The notes beneath the pieces are model-generated. The model had not been told where the DNA came from. It ran no database searches and saw nothing but the letters and a program-made list of their open reading frames with translations. A stretch of DNA of 9,925 nt from an uncultured Bacteroidales bacterium (GTDB lineage: Bacteria > Bacteroidota > Bacteroidia > Bacteroidales > UBA3663). The stretch covers positions 1-9,925 of the forward strand of contig CAJOOX010000139.1 in NCBI GenBank assembly GCA_905236195.1, in the 5' to 3' direction. The stretch's first letter is position 1. Every line of letters starts with the position of its first letter. Shown here piece after piece: positions 1 to 6,182 of the stretch. The position numbers were made by a program, and so were the translations under genes.

Positions 1-127
1 AGCCGAAATTTTCTATTTTTCTTCGAAAAAGAATCCTATTTTACGGAATTTGTTTATATTTGCAGCGAAAAGATGGATGAAGGAGGAGGGAAGAGGAATC
101 CACAAGCCCATCGGACCGTCGGGTCCC
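1..127. other. AT-rich intergenic region downstream of rnf operon
   Basis: No convincing gene lies here. The first ~70 bases are AT-rich and contain a plus-strand -7-like box (annotated separately). A small imperfect inverted repeat, TTTTTC-TTC-GAAAAA, sits at about 16-30. An ATG at 73 opens a frame of 91 codons, but most of that frame runs antisense through rnfA and its composition looks like a shadow of rnfA, so I do not call it a gene. Confidence 0.5.
55..62 (+). promoter_or_regulatory. Bacteroidota-type -7 box (TATATTTG), orphan
   Basis: TATATTTG at 55-62, followed by CAGC, is an exact match to the Bacteroidota -7 consensus TAnnTTTG. The same TTTGCAGC context occurs at the plus-strand promoter near 6239. 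No clear TTTG -33 element is found about 20 bases upstream. Transcription from here would run rightwards into the rnf terminator and then antisense to rnfA, with no credible gene immediately downstream. It may be a real promoter of a short or antisense RNA, or a chance match in AT-rich DNA. Confidence 0.4.
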
Positions 128-156
128 AAAAAAGCCCCGCATCAGGGATGCGGGGC
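128..156 (-). terminator. Intrinsic terminator of the rnf operon
   Basis: A perfect 10-bp GC-rich stem, GCCCCGCATC (134-143) with GATGCGGGGC (147-156), encloses a 3-base loop. Read on the minus strand it is followed directly by six T (A-run 128-133 on the plus strand). It lies about 20 bases past the rnfA stop codon and so closes the minus-strand operon. On the plus strand the hairpin is followed by GATTTGG, not a T-run, so it should be a poor terminator in that direction. Confidence 0.9.
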
Positions 157-176
157 GATTTGGTTATGAGGGCGGG

Positions 177-749
177 TTATGCGATGCCGGAGAAGCCCAT
201 GAAGGCCATGGCGAGCAAACCTGCGGTGATGAGGGCAATGGGGGTTCCCTTCATGCCTTCGGGGACCTCGGAGATTTCGAGCTGTTCGCGGATAGAGGCG
301 AAGAGGACGATGGCGAGGGCGAAGCCGAGGGCCGTGCTGACAGCATAGACCGATGCCTGAAGCAGGTCATACTCCTTGTTGATCACATCGATGGCAACGC
401 CGAGGATGGTACAGTTGGTGGTGATCAGGGGCAGGAAGACGCCGAGGGCACCGTAGAGGGAGGGCGACACCTTCTTGAGGATGATCTCGACCATCTGGAC
501 AAGGATGGCGATGACAAGGATATAGACGATGGTCTGCAGGAACGTGAGTTCGGCGGGCACGAGGACGTACTGATAGAGCAACCAGGTCACAACTGTGGCC
601 AGCAACATCACGAACGCTACGGCCATACCCATGCCTGCGGCGGTCTCGGTCTTTTTGGAGACTCCGAGGAAGGGGCAGATACCGAGGAACTGAGCCAGAA
701 CGATATTATTGACAAATATCGCGGCGATAATCATCATTACATATTCCAT
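177..749 (-). CDS. rnfA: RnfA, ion-translocating oxidoreductase membrane subunit A
   Basis: This 190-residue protein is the family's usual length and consists of about six hydrophobic helices. It is one half of the RnfA/RnfE pair in the inner membrane, which forms the core of the ion-pumping ferredoxin:NAD+ oxidoreductase. Two hallmark motifs are visible. In the first helix, NNIVLAQFLGICPFLGV contains Cys25. The mid-protein motif LITTNCTILG contains Cys113. In the Rnf/Nqr family these cysteines, together with the equivalent pair in RnfE, bind an intramembrane Fe-S cluster that passes electrons across the membrane. The ATG start gives a full N-terminal helix and lies 12 bp after the rnfE stop, so the two genes are co-transcribed. 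It is the last gene before the operon terminator. Nothing is truncated and all expected family residues are present. Confidence 0.96.
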   Translation of the reverse strand: MEYVMMIIAAIFVNNIVLAQFLGICPFLGVSKKTETAAGMGMAVAFVMLLATVVTWLLYQYVLVPAELTFLQTIVYILVIAILVQMVEIILKKVSPSLYGALGVFLPLITTNCTILGVAIDVINKEYDLLQASVYAVSTALGFALAIVLFASIREQLEISEVPEGMKGTPIALITAGLLAMAFMGFSGIA

Positions 750-761
750 AGTTGAGACTTT

Positions 762-1346
762 TTACTTTTTAAGAACCTTGTTGAATACAGCCACGAGGAA
801 ACCGAGGGTGATGAAAGCACCGGGCGCGAGGACGAAGGTGAGGGCACCGAATTCCTCGGGATAGAGTTTCACACCGAAAATCATACCCGTGCCGAGAATC
901 TCGCGTACAGCGCCGATGAGGGTGAGAGCGATGGTGAAGCCGAGACCGATGCCGATGCCGTCCATGGCGGAGTCACCGGGTGTGTTCTTGGCTGCAAACG
1001 ACTCAGCACGACCGAGCACGATACAGTTGACCACGATGAGGGGAATGAAGAGACCGAGGGTCTCGTAGATGGCGGGCGCATAGGCCTGGAGTACGAGCTG
1101 GACAACGGTCACGAAGGCCGCAATCACGACGATGTAGCAGGGAATATGCACCTTGTCGGGAATGAGGTTACGCAGGGCGGAAATCACGAAATTGGAGCAA
1201 ATGAGCACCGCCATGGTAGCGAGACCCATCGACATGCCGTTGATGGCCGAAGAGGTGGTACCCAGCGTGGGGCACATACCAAGGAGCAACACAAATGTAG
1301 GGTTCTCCTTAACAAGACCGTTGATTAGGATTTCGAGTTTTGTCAT
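762..1346 (-). CDS. rnfE: RnfE, ion-translocating oxidoreductase membrane subunit E
   Basis: A 194-residue, roughly six-helix membrane protein homologous to RnfA but predicted to sit in the opposite topology. The N-terminus EILINGLVKENPTFVLLLGMCP is typical of RnfE. Cys25 lies in LLGMCPTLG, where most family members have A-V-T after the leucine. Cys108 lies in VVNCIVLGRAESFA. These are the two cluster-ligand positions that pair with RnfA. Length is normal and the C-terminus ends in a lysine-rich VFNKVLKK. The start is supported by an AGGAG at 1356-1360 on the minus strand, 9 nt upstream of the ATG, which is unusual for Bacteroidota. The gap to rnfG is 18 bp. The paralogous NqrD/NqrE pair is the main alternative family. 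The GRAESFA motif together with adjacent rnfB and rnfC makes Rnf the right call. Confidence 0.95.
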   Translation of the reverse strand: MTKLEILINGLVKENPTFVLLLGMCPTLGTTSSAINGMSMGLATMAVLICSNFVISALRNLIPDKVHIPCYIVVIAAFVTVVQLVLQAYAPAIYETLGLFIPLIVVNCIVLGRAESFAAKNTPGDSAMDGIGIGLGFTIALTLIGAVREILGTGMIFGVKLYPEEFGALTFVLAPGAFITLGFLVAVFNKVLKK

Positions 1347-1355
1347 AATGTTTAT

Positions 1356-1360
1356 CTCCT
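1356..1360 (-). promoter_or_regulatory. Shine-Dalgarno-like AGGAG before rnfE
   Basis: AGGAG on the minus strand ends 9 nt before the rnfE ATG and lies between the rnfG stop and rnfE. Bacteroidota generally rely little on Shine-Dalgarno pairing, and most starts in this window have none, so its presence here is notable. It supports the chosen start. Confidence 0.5.
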
Positions 1361-1364
1361 ACAT

Positions 1365-1928
1365 TTATTTGATGAGACCATAGGCCTGGGCGATAGCATC
1401 GCAGAAGGCGCGTGACGAAATGGTGGCAGCCGTGATGGCATCGACCGAACCGCCGTCCTTGGTGACGGTAAGGTTGTCAACTCCGGGGTTCTTGCCGATG
1501 ACGGGGCTCTTGCCGCCGAGCTGGAACCAGTCGGGCATCTTGGAGCCGAGACCGGGCGTTTCGTTGAGCATGAGCACGTTGTAGCCGGTGATGGTGTTGT
1601 TCATGTCGAAACCGAACATCACCTCGACCTTGCCGCCGAAACCTTTCTTGGTGGTGACCTGTACGGCCTTGCCTACCTCCTCCCCTGCCAGCATGACGGG
1701 GAAAATCTTGGCGGGCTCGCCGTTTTCGGTGGTCTTGACCACAGCTTCACCTACGCTGTCGAACTTGGGAGCAACAGCCTTGATGGCCGCTTCCTGTTTG
1801 GCAGCTGCAGCCTGGGCGATGGGTTCCTCGGTGAGGACATAGACACCGCCGAGAACGGCGCCCACGATAGCCGTGATGAGGAACATCGACAGGAAGAAAT
1901 TCTTCAGATTGTTTTCCAATTTTGCCAT
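1365..1928 (-). CDS. rnfG: RnfG, flavin-carrying electron-transport subunit
   Basis: A 187-residue protein with one N-terminal membrane anchor (about residues 11-32) followed by an extracytoplasmic FMN-binding domain. RnfG carries FMN attached through a phosphoester to a threonine, placed there by the flavin transferase ApbE, which is not encoded in this window. The conserved ETPGLGSK motif is at 123-130. The flavinylation motif is DAITAATISS at 163-172, making Thr169 the predicted acceptor. Textbook members have S/T-G-A-T; here Gly is replaced by Ala, giving T-A-A-T. After the anchor comes an Ala/Lys-rich stretch (36-52), probably a helical linker. The gene follows rnfD by 15 bp and precedes rnfE by 18 bp. 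Length is close to family norms, with no sign of truncation. NqrC is the related alternative, but the gene order is that of rnf. Confidence 0.94.
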   Translation of the reverse strand: MAKLENNLKNFFLSMFLITAIVGAVLGGVYVLTEEPIAQAAAAKQEAAIKAVAPKFDSVGEAVVKTTENGEPAKIFPVMLAGEEVGKAVQVTTKKGFGGKVEVMFGFDMNNTITGYNVLMLNETPGLGSKMPDWFQLGGKSPVIGKNPGVDNLTVTKDGGSVDAITAATISSRAFCDAIAQAYGLIK

Positions 1929-1935
1929 AAATCTG

Positions 1936-1942
1936 TCCTCCT
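1936..1942 (-). promoter_or_regulatory. Shine-Dalgarno-like AGGAGGA before rnfG
   Basis: AGGAGGA on the minus strand sits 7 nt upstream of the rnfG ATG, just past the rnfD stop codon. It is an almost perfect anti-16S match at ideal spacing and supports the start at 1928. Confidence 0.55.
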
Positions 1943-1943
1943 A

Positions 1944-2933
1944 TTATTTCTTAGCCGCCTTGACAACGCCAAAACGGGTGGGTTTAACGTAAGTGTTGAT
2001 GATGGGTGTGAATCCATTCATGATGAGAATGGCGAACGACATACCCTCGGGATAGGCTCCGAAGCGACGGATGAGGATGGTGAGAATACCGATGAAGCAT
2101 CCGTAGATGAGTAGGCCCTTGTTGTTCATGGGCGACGTGGTGTAGTCGGTGGCCATGTAGATGGCGCCGAGCATCATACCGCCGGTGAGGAGCATCTGGA
2201 GCGAACCGTAGGCACCATAGCCGCAGATGAGAGCCATGATGTAGGCAGCAGCGAAGATGGCTACGGGAGCGTGCCAGGTGATGACCTTGCGGACAAGCAG
2301 ATAGCAGAAACCGAGGAGCAGGGCCAAGGCTGAAACCTCGCCCATAGCACCGCCGGTGGTACCGAGCAGCATGTCGAGGGCTGACGGCATCTGGGCCATG
2401 ATGGCATCGGCAGCCTCAGGTGTCTCGGCTCCGAACCACTGGGTGAAGAGGGCGAGAGGCGTTGCGGCCGTCTCGACATCGGTATAACCCATGGAACCGG
2501 AAACGGGCCAGGTGGTCATCTGGACGGGGTAGGCAATGAGCAGGAACACACGACCCACAAGGGCGGGGTTGAAGATGTTGCAGCCTATGCCGCCGAAGGC
2601 CATCTTGCCGATGCCGATGGCAACAAGGGCTCCGATGATGACAATCCAGAGCGGGATATTGGAGGGAAGGTTGAAAGCCAGGAGAACACCCGTGACGATG
2701 GCGCTGAGGTCAGAGACCGAAGGCGTCACCTTGAGGATATACTTCTGGATAACGAACTCGAAAATGACGCACGAAGCCACTGACGTGAGGGTCACAAGCA
2801 CAGCACCGAGTCCGAAGAAACAGAAGGAGACGATGAGTGCCGGAGCCAGGGCGATGAGCACATCGCGCATACAACTCTGGACGGTTGTGGCGGTGTGGAC
2901 GTGGGGCGACAATGATACAGATAATTTATTCAT
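1944..2933 (-). CDS. rnfD: RnfD, membrane subunit with covalent FMN site
   Basis: A 329-residue polytopic membrane protein (about eight to ten hydrophobic helices) of the NqrB/RnfD family, at normal length. Recognisable blocks are LSPHVHT near the N-terminus (8-14), GGIGCNIFNPALVGRVF (114-130), GEVSALALLLG (198-208) and MATDYTTSP (260-268). The covalent FMN site is predicted in DVETAATPLA at 152-161, with Thr158 as acceptor. As in RnfG next door, the usual S/T-G-A-T is T-A-A-T here. RnfD belongs to the membrane part of the ferredoxin:NAD+ oxidoreductase and takes part in electron transfer and ion translocation together with RnfG. It lies 46 bp downstream of rnfC and 15 bp upstream of rnfG in the same transcription unit. 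No obvious Shine-Dalgarno precedes the ATG. Confidence 0.95.
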   Translation of the reverse strand: MNKLSVSLSPHVHTATTVQSCMRDVLIALAPALIVSFCFFGLGAVLVTLTSVASCVIFEFVIQKYILKVTPSVSDLSAIVTGVLLAFNLPSNIPLWIVIIGALVAIGIGKMAFGGIGCNIFNPALVGRVFLLIAYPVQMTTWPVSGSMGYTDVETAATPLALFTQWFGAETPEAADAIMAQMPSALDMLLGTTGGAMGEVSALALLLGFCYLLVRKVITWHAPVAIFAAAYIMALICGYGAYGSLQMLLTGGMMLGAIYMATDYTTSPMNNKGLLIYGCFIGILTILIRRFGAYPEGMSFAILIMNGFTPIINTYVKPTRFGVVKAAKK

Positions 2934-2979
2934 AATGAAAGAATCTTTAATCTAATTTTTACAGTTGGACAATGTCGCC

Positions 2980-4380
2980 TCAAGCCTTGGCGGGTTCTTG
3001 CTTTGCCTCGGCGGCCGCCTTGGCAGCGTCGGCTTTCGCCTTGGCCTCGGCAGCACGGGCACGGAGAATGCCCATCACCTTGCCCTTGCCCTGACGAATC
3101 CAGTCGAGGAGAGGACGGTTGGCGGGACAGGAGAAAGAGCATGAGCCGCACTCAATGCAGTCGTAAACGCGCTCCTCCTCTGCCTTGTCGAGGATATTCT
3201 TCTGGGAATACTTGGCCAGGATGTAGGGGCTGAGACCCATCGGGCAGGCATTGACACACTTGGCGCAACGGATACAGGGAGATGCCTCCTTGCGGCGTGC
3301 CTCCTCGTTGGGCATGATGAGGATGCCGGAGCAGCCCTTGACCATATAGCTCTCGACTGCAGGCATGGCCTTACCCATCATGGGACCGCCGGAGATAACC
3401 TTGCCGGTGTCTTTGGGGAGACCGCCCGCAGCCTCGATGAGGTCGGCGAGAGGCGTACCTACACGGGCCAGGAAATTGGAGGGCTTGGCGAGACTCTTGC
3501 CGGTGACGGTCACGATGCGTTCGAAGAGGGGTTTGTTCTTCTGCACAGCTTCGTAAACGGCGAAAGCGGTACCTACATTCTGCACAAGGGCACCCGTGGC
3601 GATAGGGAGACCGCCGGAGGGGACTTCCTTGCCGATGCAGGCATTGATGAGCTGTTTCTCACCACCCTGGGGATATTTAAGTTTGAGAGGCTGGACCGTT
3701 GTGCCGGGATATGCCTTGGCCTTCTCTTCCATCAGGGCGATGGCATCGGGTTTGTTGGCCTCGATACCGATGATGGCCTTCTGGACACCCATAGCCTTCT
3801 TGAGAATCTCGACACCGACGAGGATTTCCTCGGCATGGGCGAGCATGAGGCTGTGGTCGGAGGTGAGATAGGGTTCACACTCGACGGCGTTGATGATAAC
3901 AACCTCGGGCTTGAATGCGGGAGGAGGCGTGAGCTTCACCTGTGTGGGGAACGTGGCACCGCCCATACCGACGATACCCATTTCCTTGACCTTGTCGATG
4001 ATCTGCTGTTTGTCGAGGGCGATGTCCTTCTTGAGTTCGGGAGTGCGGTCGATGCTCTCTTCCCACTCGTCGCCCTCCACCTTGATGAACACTGCAGGCA
4101 CTTTCTTGCCGGTAGCGTCGGGCACAACATCCACCTTGGTGACTGTGCCGGAAACAGAGGAGTGAACGTAGGAGCTGAGGAATCCGCCGGGTTCACCGAT
4201 AACGGTTCCGACCTTGACCTTGTCGCCCTTCTGAACAACGGCCTTGGAGGGAGCGCCAAGGTTCTGGGCCATCGGGATGGCTACCTCGGCAGGGATGGCA
4301 GCCACCACAACGGGCGCCTTATCCGAAAGTTTATTAGCTGCGGGATGTACACCGCCAAGCTTAAAAGTCTTCATATTCAT
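2980..4380 (-). CDS. rnfC: RnfC, NADH/FMN-binding peripheral subunit with two [4Fe-4S] motifs
   Basis: This 466-residue cytoplasmic-side subunit is where the complex exchanges electrons with NAD(H). The N-terminal MKTFKLGGVHP and KGDKVKVGTVIG segments form the barrel-sandwich (biotinyl-like) domain. The NuoF-like 51-kDa nucleotide/FMN domain follows, with GIVGMGGATFP (135-145), NAVECEPYLTSDH (164-176), QGGEKQLI (238-245) and VPSGGLP (253-259). An SLBB-like segment is near 285-325. Two classical ferredoxin motifs are complete: Cys369-372-375 with Cys379-Pro, and Cys408-411-414 with Cys418-Pro. The last ~30 residues (437-466) are an Ala/Lys/Glu-rich tail. Long tails of this sort are known in gammaproteobacterial RnfC/RsxC; here it is short. 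The gene starts 23 bp after the rnfB stop. The annotated ATG and a second ATG two codons later (MNM) are both plausible starts. Confidence 0.96.
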   Translation of the reverse strand: MNMKTFKLGGVHPAANKLSDKAPVVVAAIPAEVAIPMAQNLGAPSKAVVQKGDKVKVGTVIGEPGGFLSSYVHSSVSGTVTKVDVVPDATGKKVPAVFIKVEGDEWEESIDRTPELKKDIALDKQQIIDKVKEMGIVGMGGATFPTQVKLTPPPAFKPEVVIINAVECEPYLTSDHSLMLAHAEEILVGVEILKKAMGVQKAIIGIEANKPDAIALMEEKAKAYPGTTVQPLKLKYPQGGEKQLINACIGKEVPSGGLPIATGALVQNVGTAFAVYEAVQKNKPLFERIVTVTGKSLAKPSNFLARVGTPLADLIEAAGGLPKDTGKVISGGPMMGKAMPAVESYMVKGCSGILIMPNEEARRKEASPCIRCAKCVNACPMGLSPYILAKYSQKNILDKAEEERVYDCIECGSCSFSCPANRPLLDWIRQGKGKVMGILRARAAEAKAKADAAKAAAEAKQEPAKA

Positions 4381-4403
4381 GATCTGACTACTTTATTTAC
4401 GCG

Positions 4404-5603
4404 TTAATCTTTCTTGAGGTCTTCTTTGATGTCGGCCACCTTGGCAGCAACAGCTTCCTTGACCTCAGCAGTCTTGGCAGCGGCAGCTTCCTTGACCTCA
4501 GCGGCCTTGGCAGCGGCAGCCTCTTTGACCTCAGCAGCCTTCTCGGCAACAGCTTCCTTCACCTCAGCGGCCTTGGCCTCTACTTTGGGCTTCACCTCTT
4601 CAACCTTGGCAGCAACAGCTTCCTTGACCTCAGCAGCGTTGGCAGCGGCAGTTTCCTTGACTTCGGCGACCTTGGCTACGACAGCGTCCTTGACGGCCTC
4701 TTTGGCTTCAGCCACCTTGGTCTCGGCGACCTTGGCTGCAGCGGCAGCTGCGGGAGCGGGCTTCGGCTTGGGAGCGGGAGGCGTGAAGGTGCAGTGGATG
4801 GCGTGAGTGGGACACTCGTTGACGCACATACCGCAAGCCTTGCACTTGTCGGGATCGATATAGGAGAGATTGTTCTCGATGGTAATGGCATCGAACTTGC
4901 AGACCTTCTGGCACTTTCCGCAGCCGATACATGCATTCTTGCAGTTCTTCATGGCTACGCCGCCCTTGTCCTTGTTAACACATTCCACCCACACACGGCG
5001 GGCATTACCCTGGACGATACGTCCTTTCTTACGGAGTTCGATAACGAGCTTGGGACAAGCCTTCACGCAAGCGCCGCAGGCAACACACTTGTCGGCGTCC
5101 ACCTCGGGAAGCCCACGCTCCTCGTTGATGTGAATAGCGTCGAACTGGCAGGCTTCGACACAGTCGCCGAGACCGATACATCCGAAGACGCAGCCTGTCT
5201 CGCCTGCGAAGGTGGCATTGGCCACAGCGCAGCTCTTGGCTCCGTCGTAAACGGCACGCTTGGGTCGCACGCAGTTGTCGCCGTTACAGCGAACCACAGC
5301 GAGCTTGGGTTCGGCGGCACCGGCCTCCATACCCAAAATACCGGCTACCTTGGCCATGACGTCAGCGCCGCCGACGGGGCACATGAGACCGTCGAGGGAA
5401 GAAGCCTTGACGCAAGCATCGGCCATACCATGACATCCGGGGAAGCCGCAACCGCCGCAGTTCGCACCGGGCAGCACTTCCTCAACCTGACCCACGCGGG
5501 GGTCTTCGTAAACATAGAACTTCTTTGCCACTACATGCAGTACCAAAGCGCCTATGGCTCCAATCACACCAAGTACGATAAGAGCGATCAGAATCAAATT
5601 CAT
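4404..5603 (-). CDS. rnfB: RnfB, multi-cluster ferredoxin-like subunit with hendecad-repeat tail
   Basis: RnfB, 399 residues, accepts electrons from reduced ferredoxin at the cytoplasmic face. An N-terminal hydrophobic anchor (about 2-26) is followed by the Fes-type domain with Cys49, Cys52, Cys57 and Cys75 (GANCGGCGFPGC). After spaced cysteines (106, 111, 125) come four ferredoxin motifs: C138-x3-C142-x5-C148-x3-C152, then CxxCxxCxxxC at 173-183, 225-235 and 254-264. This cluster-rich layout resembles RnfB of Bacteroidota and clostridia, not the shorter gammaproteobacterial form. A Pro/Lys/Ala linker (274-290) leads into a lysine/alanine/glutamate tail. From residue 311 to 398 the tail is eight uninterrupted 11-residue units with the core K-A-A-E-V-K-E-A. 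The tail makes the protein about 100 residues longer than the cluster-bearing part needs. The gene lies 60 bp after the rseC-like gene and 23 bp before rnfC. Confidence 0.95.
   Translation of the reverse strand: MNLILIALIVLGVIGAIGALVLHVVAKKFYVYEDPRVGQVEEVLPGANCGGCGFPGCHGMADACVKASSLDGLMCPVGGADVMAKVAGILGMEAGAAEPKLAVVRCNGDNCVRPKRAVYDGAKSCAVANATFAGETGCVFGCIGLGDCVEACQFDAIHINEERGLPEVDADKCVACGACVKACPKLVIELRKKGRIVQGNARRVWVECVNKDKGGVAMKNCKNACIGCGKCQKVCKFDAITIENNLSYIDPDKCKACGMCVNECPTHAIHCTFTPPAPKPKPAPAAAAAAKVAETKVAEAKEAVKDAVVAKVAEVKETAAANAAEVKEAVAAKVEEVKPKVEAKAAEVKEAVAEKAAEVKEAAAAKAAEVKEAAAAKTAEVKEAVAAKVADIKEDLKKD
4410..4673 (-). repeat. 33-bp tandem repeat array encoding 11-residue RnfB repeats (8 units)
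   Basis: Eight in-frame units of 33 bp code for residues 311-398 of RnfB. The units read roughly KVAEVKETAAA, NAAEVKEAVAA, KVEEVKPKVEA, KAAEVKEAVAE, KAAEVKEAAAA (twice), KTAEVKEAVAA and KVADIKEDLKK. The middle units are nearly identical and the outer ones have diverged, as expected for expansion by unequal exchange or slippage. Exact 11-residue periodicity suggests one long amphipathic alpha-helix or right-handed coiled coil with charged Lys/Glu faces. Residues 291-310 upstream are similar in composition but out of register. Confidence 0.9.
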
Positions 5604-5663
5604 AGCGATACTAATGTAAAATATTTAGAAACAGTTGATAATTTAATCTATCTCACAATGGAC

Positions 5664-6095
5664 TCACTCCGCTCCATAGGAAGGCCGTTTGGGCTCGACG
5701 CGGAAACTGAATGTGGTCTTCATCTTATCACGGAAGAGCCAGAGCACGCAGTAGTAGAGCGCCAGGAAGGCAAGCACAGCCAATGCCGCCGCTCCCTCGC
5801 CCATGAACGATGCCGCAGTGAACAGCACCGCCATAGCCAGAACGGTGGGAATGACAAAAGCATAAGCTAGCGCAGACCATGCCATCGAATTGCTTCCCAC
5901 CAGAGTAACCTGATCACCCGGATGAAAAGTCTGTCCGCCGGCATCGGCCACAATGATTTTCTCGTCTTTGTCGGATGCCATGCAGGCACCCTTCGCATGA
6001 CAACCGCTACATGCCGAAGTCTGTACAATCATAACCGAGACGTCGCGGCCGTCGGTTCGGACAACCACACCGTCGTGGGTAATTTCTTTGCTCAT
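5664..6095 (-). CDS. RseC/MucC-like membrane protein, first gene of the rnf operon
   Basis: A 143-residue protein of the RseC/MucC (SoxR-reducing system RseC) family. The N-terminal soluble part carries a cysteine cluster, ACSGCHAKGACMA, with Cys29, Cys32 and Cys38, typical of the family and possibly redox-active or metal-binding. Two transmembrane helices follow (about 71-96 and 101-121), then a short basic tail. In E. coli, RseC works with the Rnf-like Rsx complex to keep SoxR reduced. In Bacteroidota a homologue commonly precedes rnfB, so here it is more likely an Rnf accessory or assembly factor than a sigma-E regulator; that role is inferred from position. It is the promoter-proximal gene, about 20-25 nt downstream of the predicted start site, and is separated from rnfB by 60 bp without a gene. 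The ATG at 6095 keeps the usual N-terminal beta-strand I-x-H-x-G-V-V. Confidence 0.85.
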   Translation of the reverse strand: MSKEITHDGVVVRTDGRDVSVMIVQTSACSGCHAKGACMASDKDEKIIVADAGGQTFHPGDQVTLVGSNSMAWSALAYAFVIPTVLAMAVLFTAASFMGEGAAALAVLAFLALYYCVLWLFRDKMKTTFSFRVEPKRPSYGAE

Positions 6096-6124
6096 TCTTG
6101 CGTTATAAGATTTTATTATGGGTG

Positions 6125-6132
6125 CAAAAATA
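6125..6132 (-). promoter_or_regulatory. -7 box (TATTTTTG) of the rseC-rnf operon promoter
   Basis: Read on the minus strand, TATTTTTG followed by CACC matches the Bacteroidota -7 consensus TAnnTTTG. It lies 29 bases upstream of the rseC-like ATG, giving a leader of about 20-25 nt. A weak -33 candidate, TTTA (plus-strand 6155-6158), lies 22 bases upstream; the consensus there would be TTTG. It is the only good box in the region for the minus-strand operon. Confidence 0.6.
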
Positions 6133-6168
6133 GTAAAAAAATGTCACATAAGCGTAAAGAAATACAAA

Positions 6169-6182
6169 AAAAATGCATTTTT
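6169..6182. promoter_or_regulatory. Perfect 14-bp palindrome AAAAATGCATTTTT, candidate operator
   Basis: A perfect inverted repeat centred on TGCA, lying between the two divergent -7 boxes. Its A5/T5 arms make it AT-rich and therefore not strongly improbable by chance. It directly abuts a second palindrome and sits at the position expected of a shared regulatory site. No known regulator is assigned. Confidence 0.35.

Noticed and set aside
73..348. Plus-strand 91-codon frame beginning just after the 55-62 promoter-like box
   Set aside because: Its first part crosses the rnf terminator and the rest is antisense to rnfA. The sequence is low-complexity Met/Ala/Lys-rich with no protein-like pattern.
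3835..4407. Plus-strand 190-codon frame opposite rnfC
   Set aside because: Antisense to the conserved RnfC N-terminal and FMN domains, with no recognisable motif or promoter.
4794..5870. Long plus-strand open frame of 358 codons opposite rnfB and rseC
   Set aside because: It lies antisense to two well-supported genes. Its composition (rich in His, Ala, Gly and Thr without domain pattern) is typical of a frame opened by the codon bias of the real genes.
6141..6150. TGTCACATAA as a CRP/FNR half-site
   Set aside because: Only one half-site is present and the partner half at the required spacing is missing.
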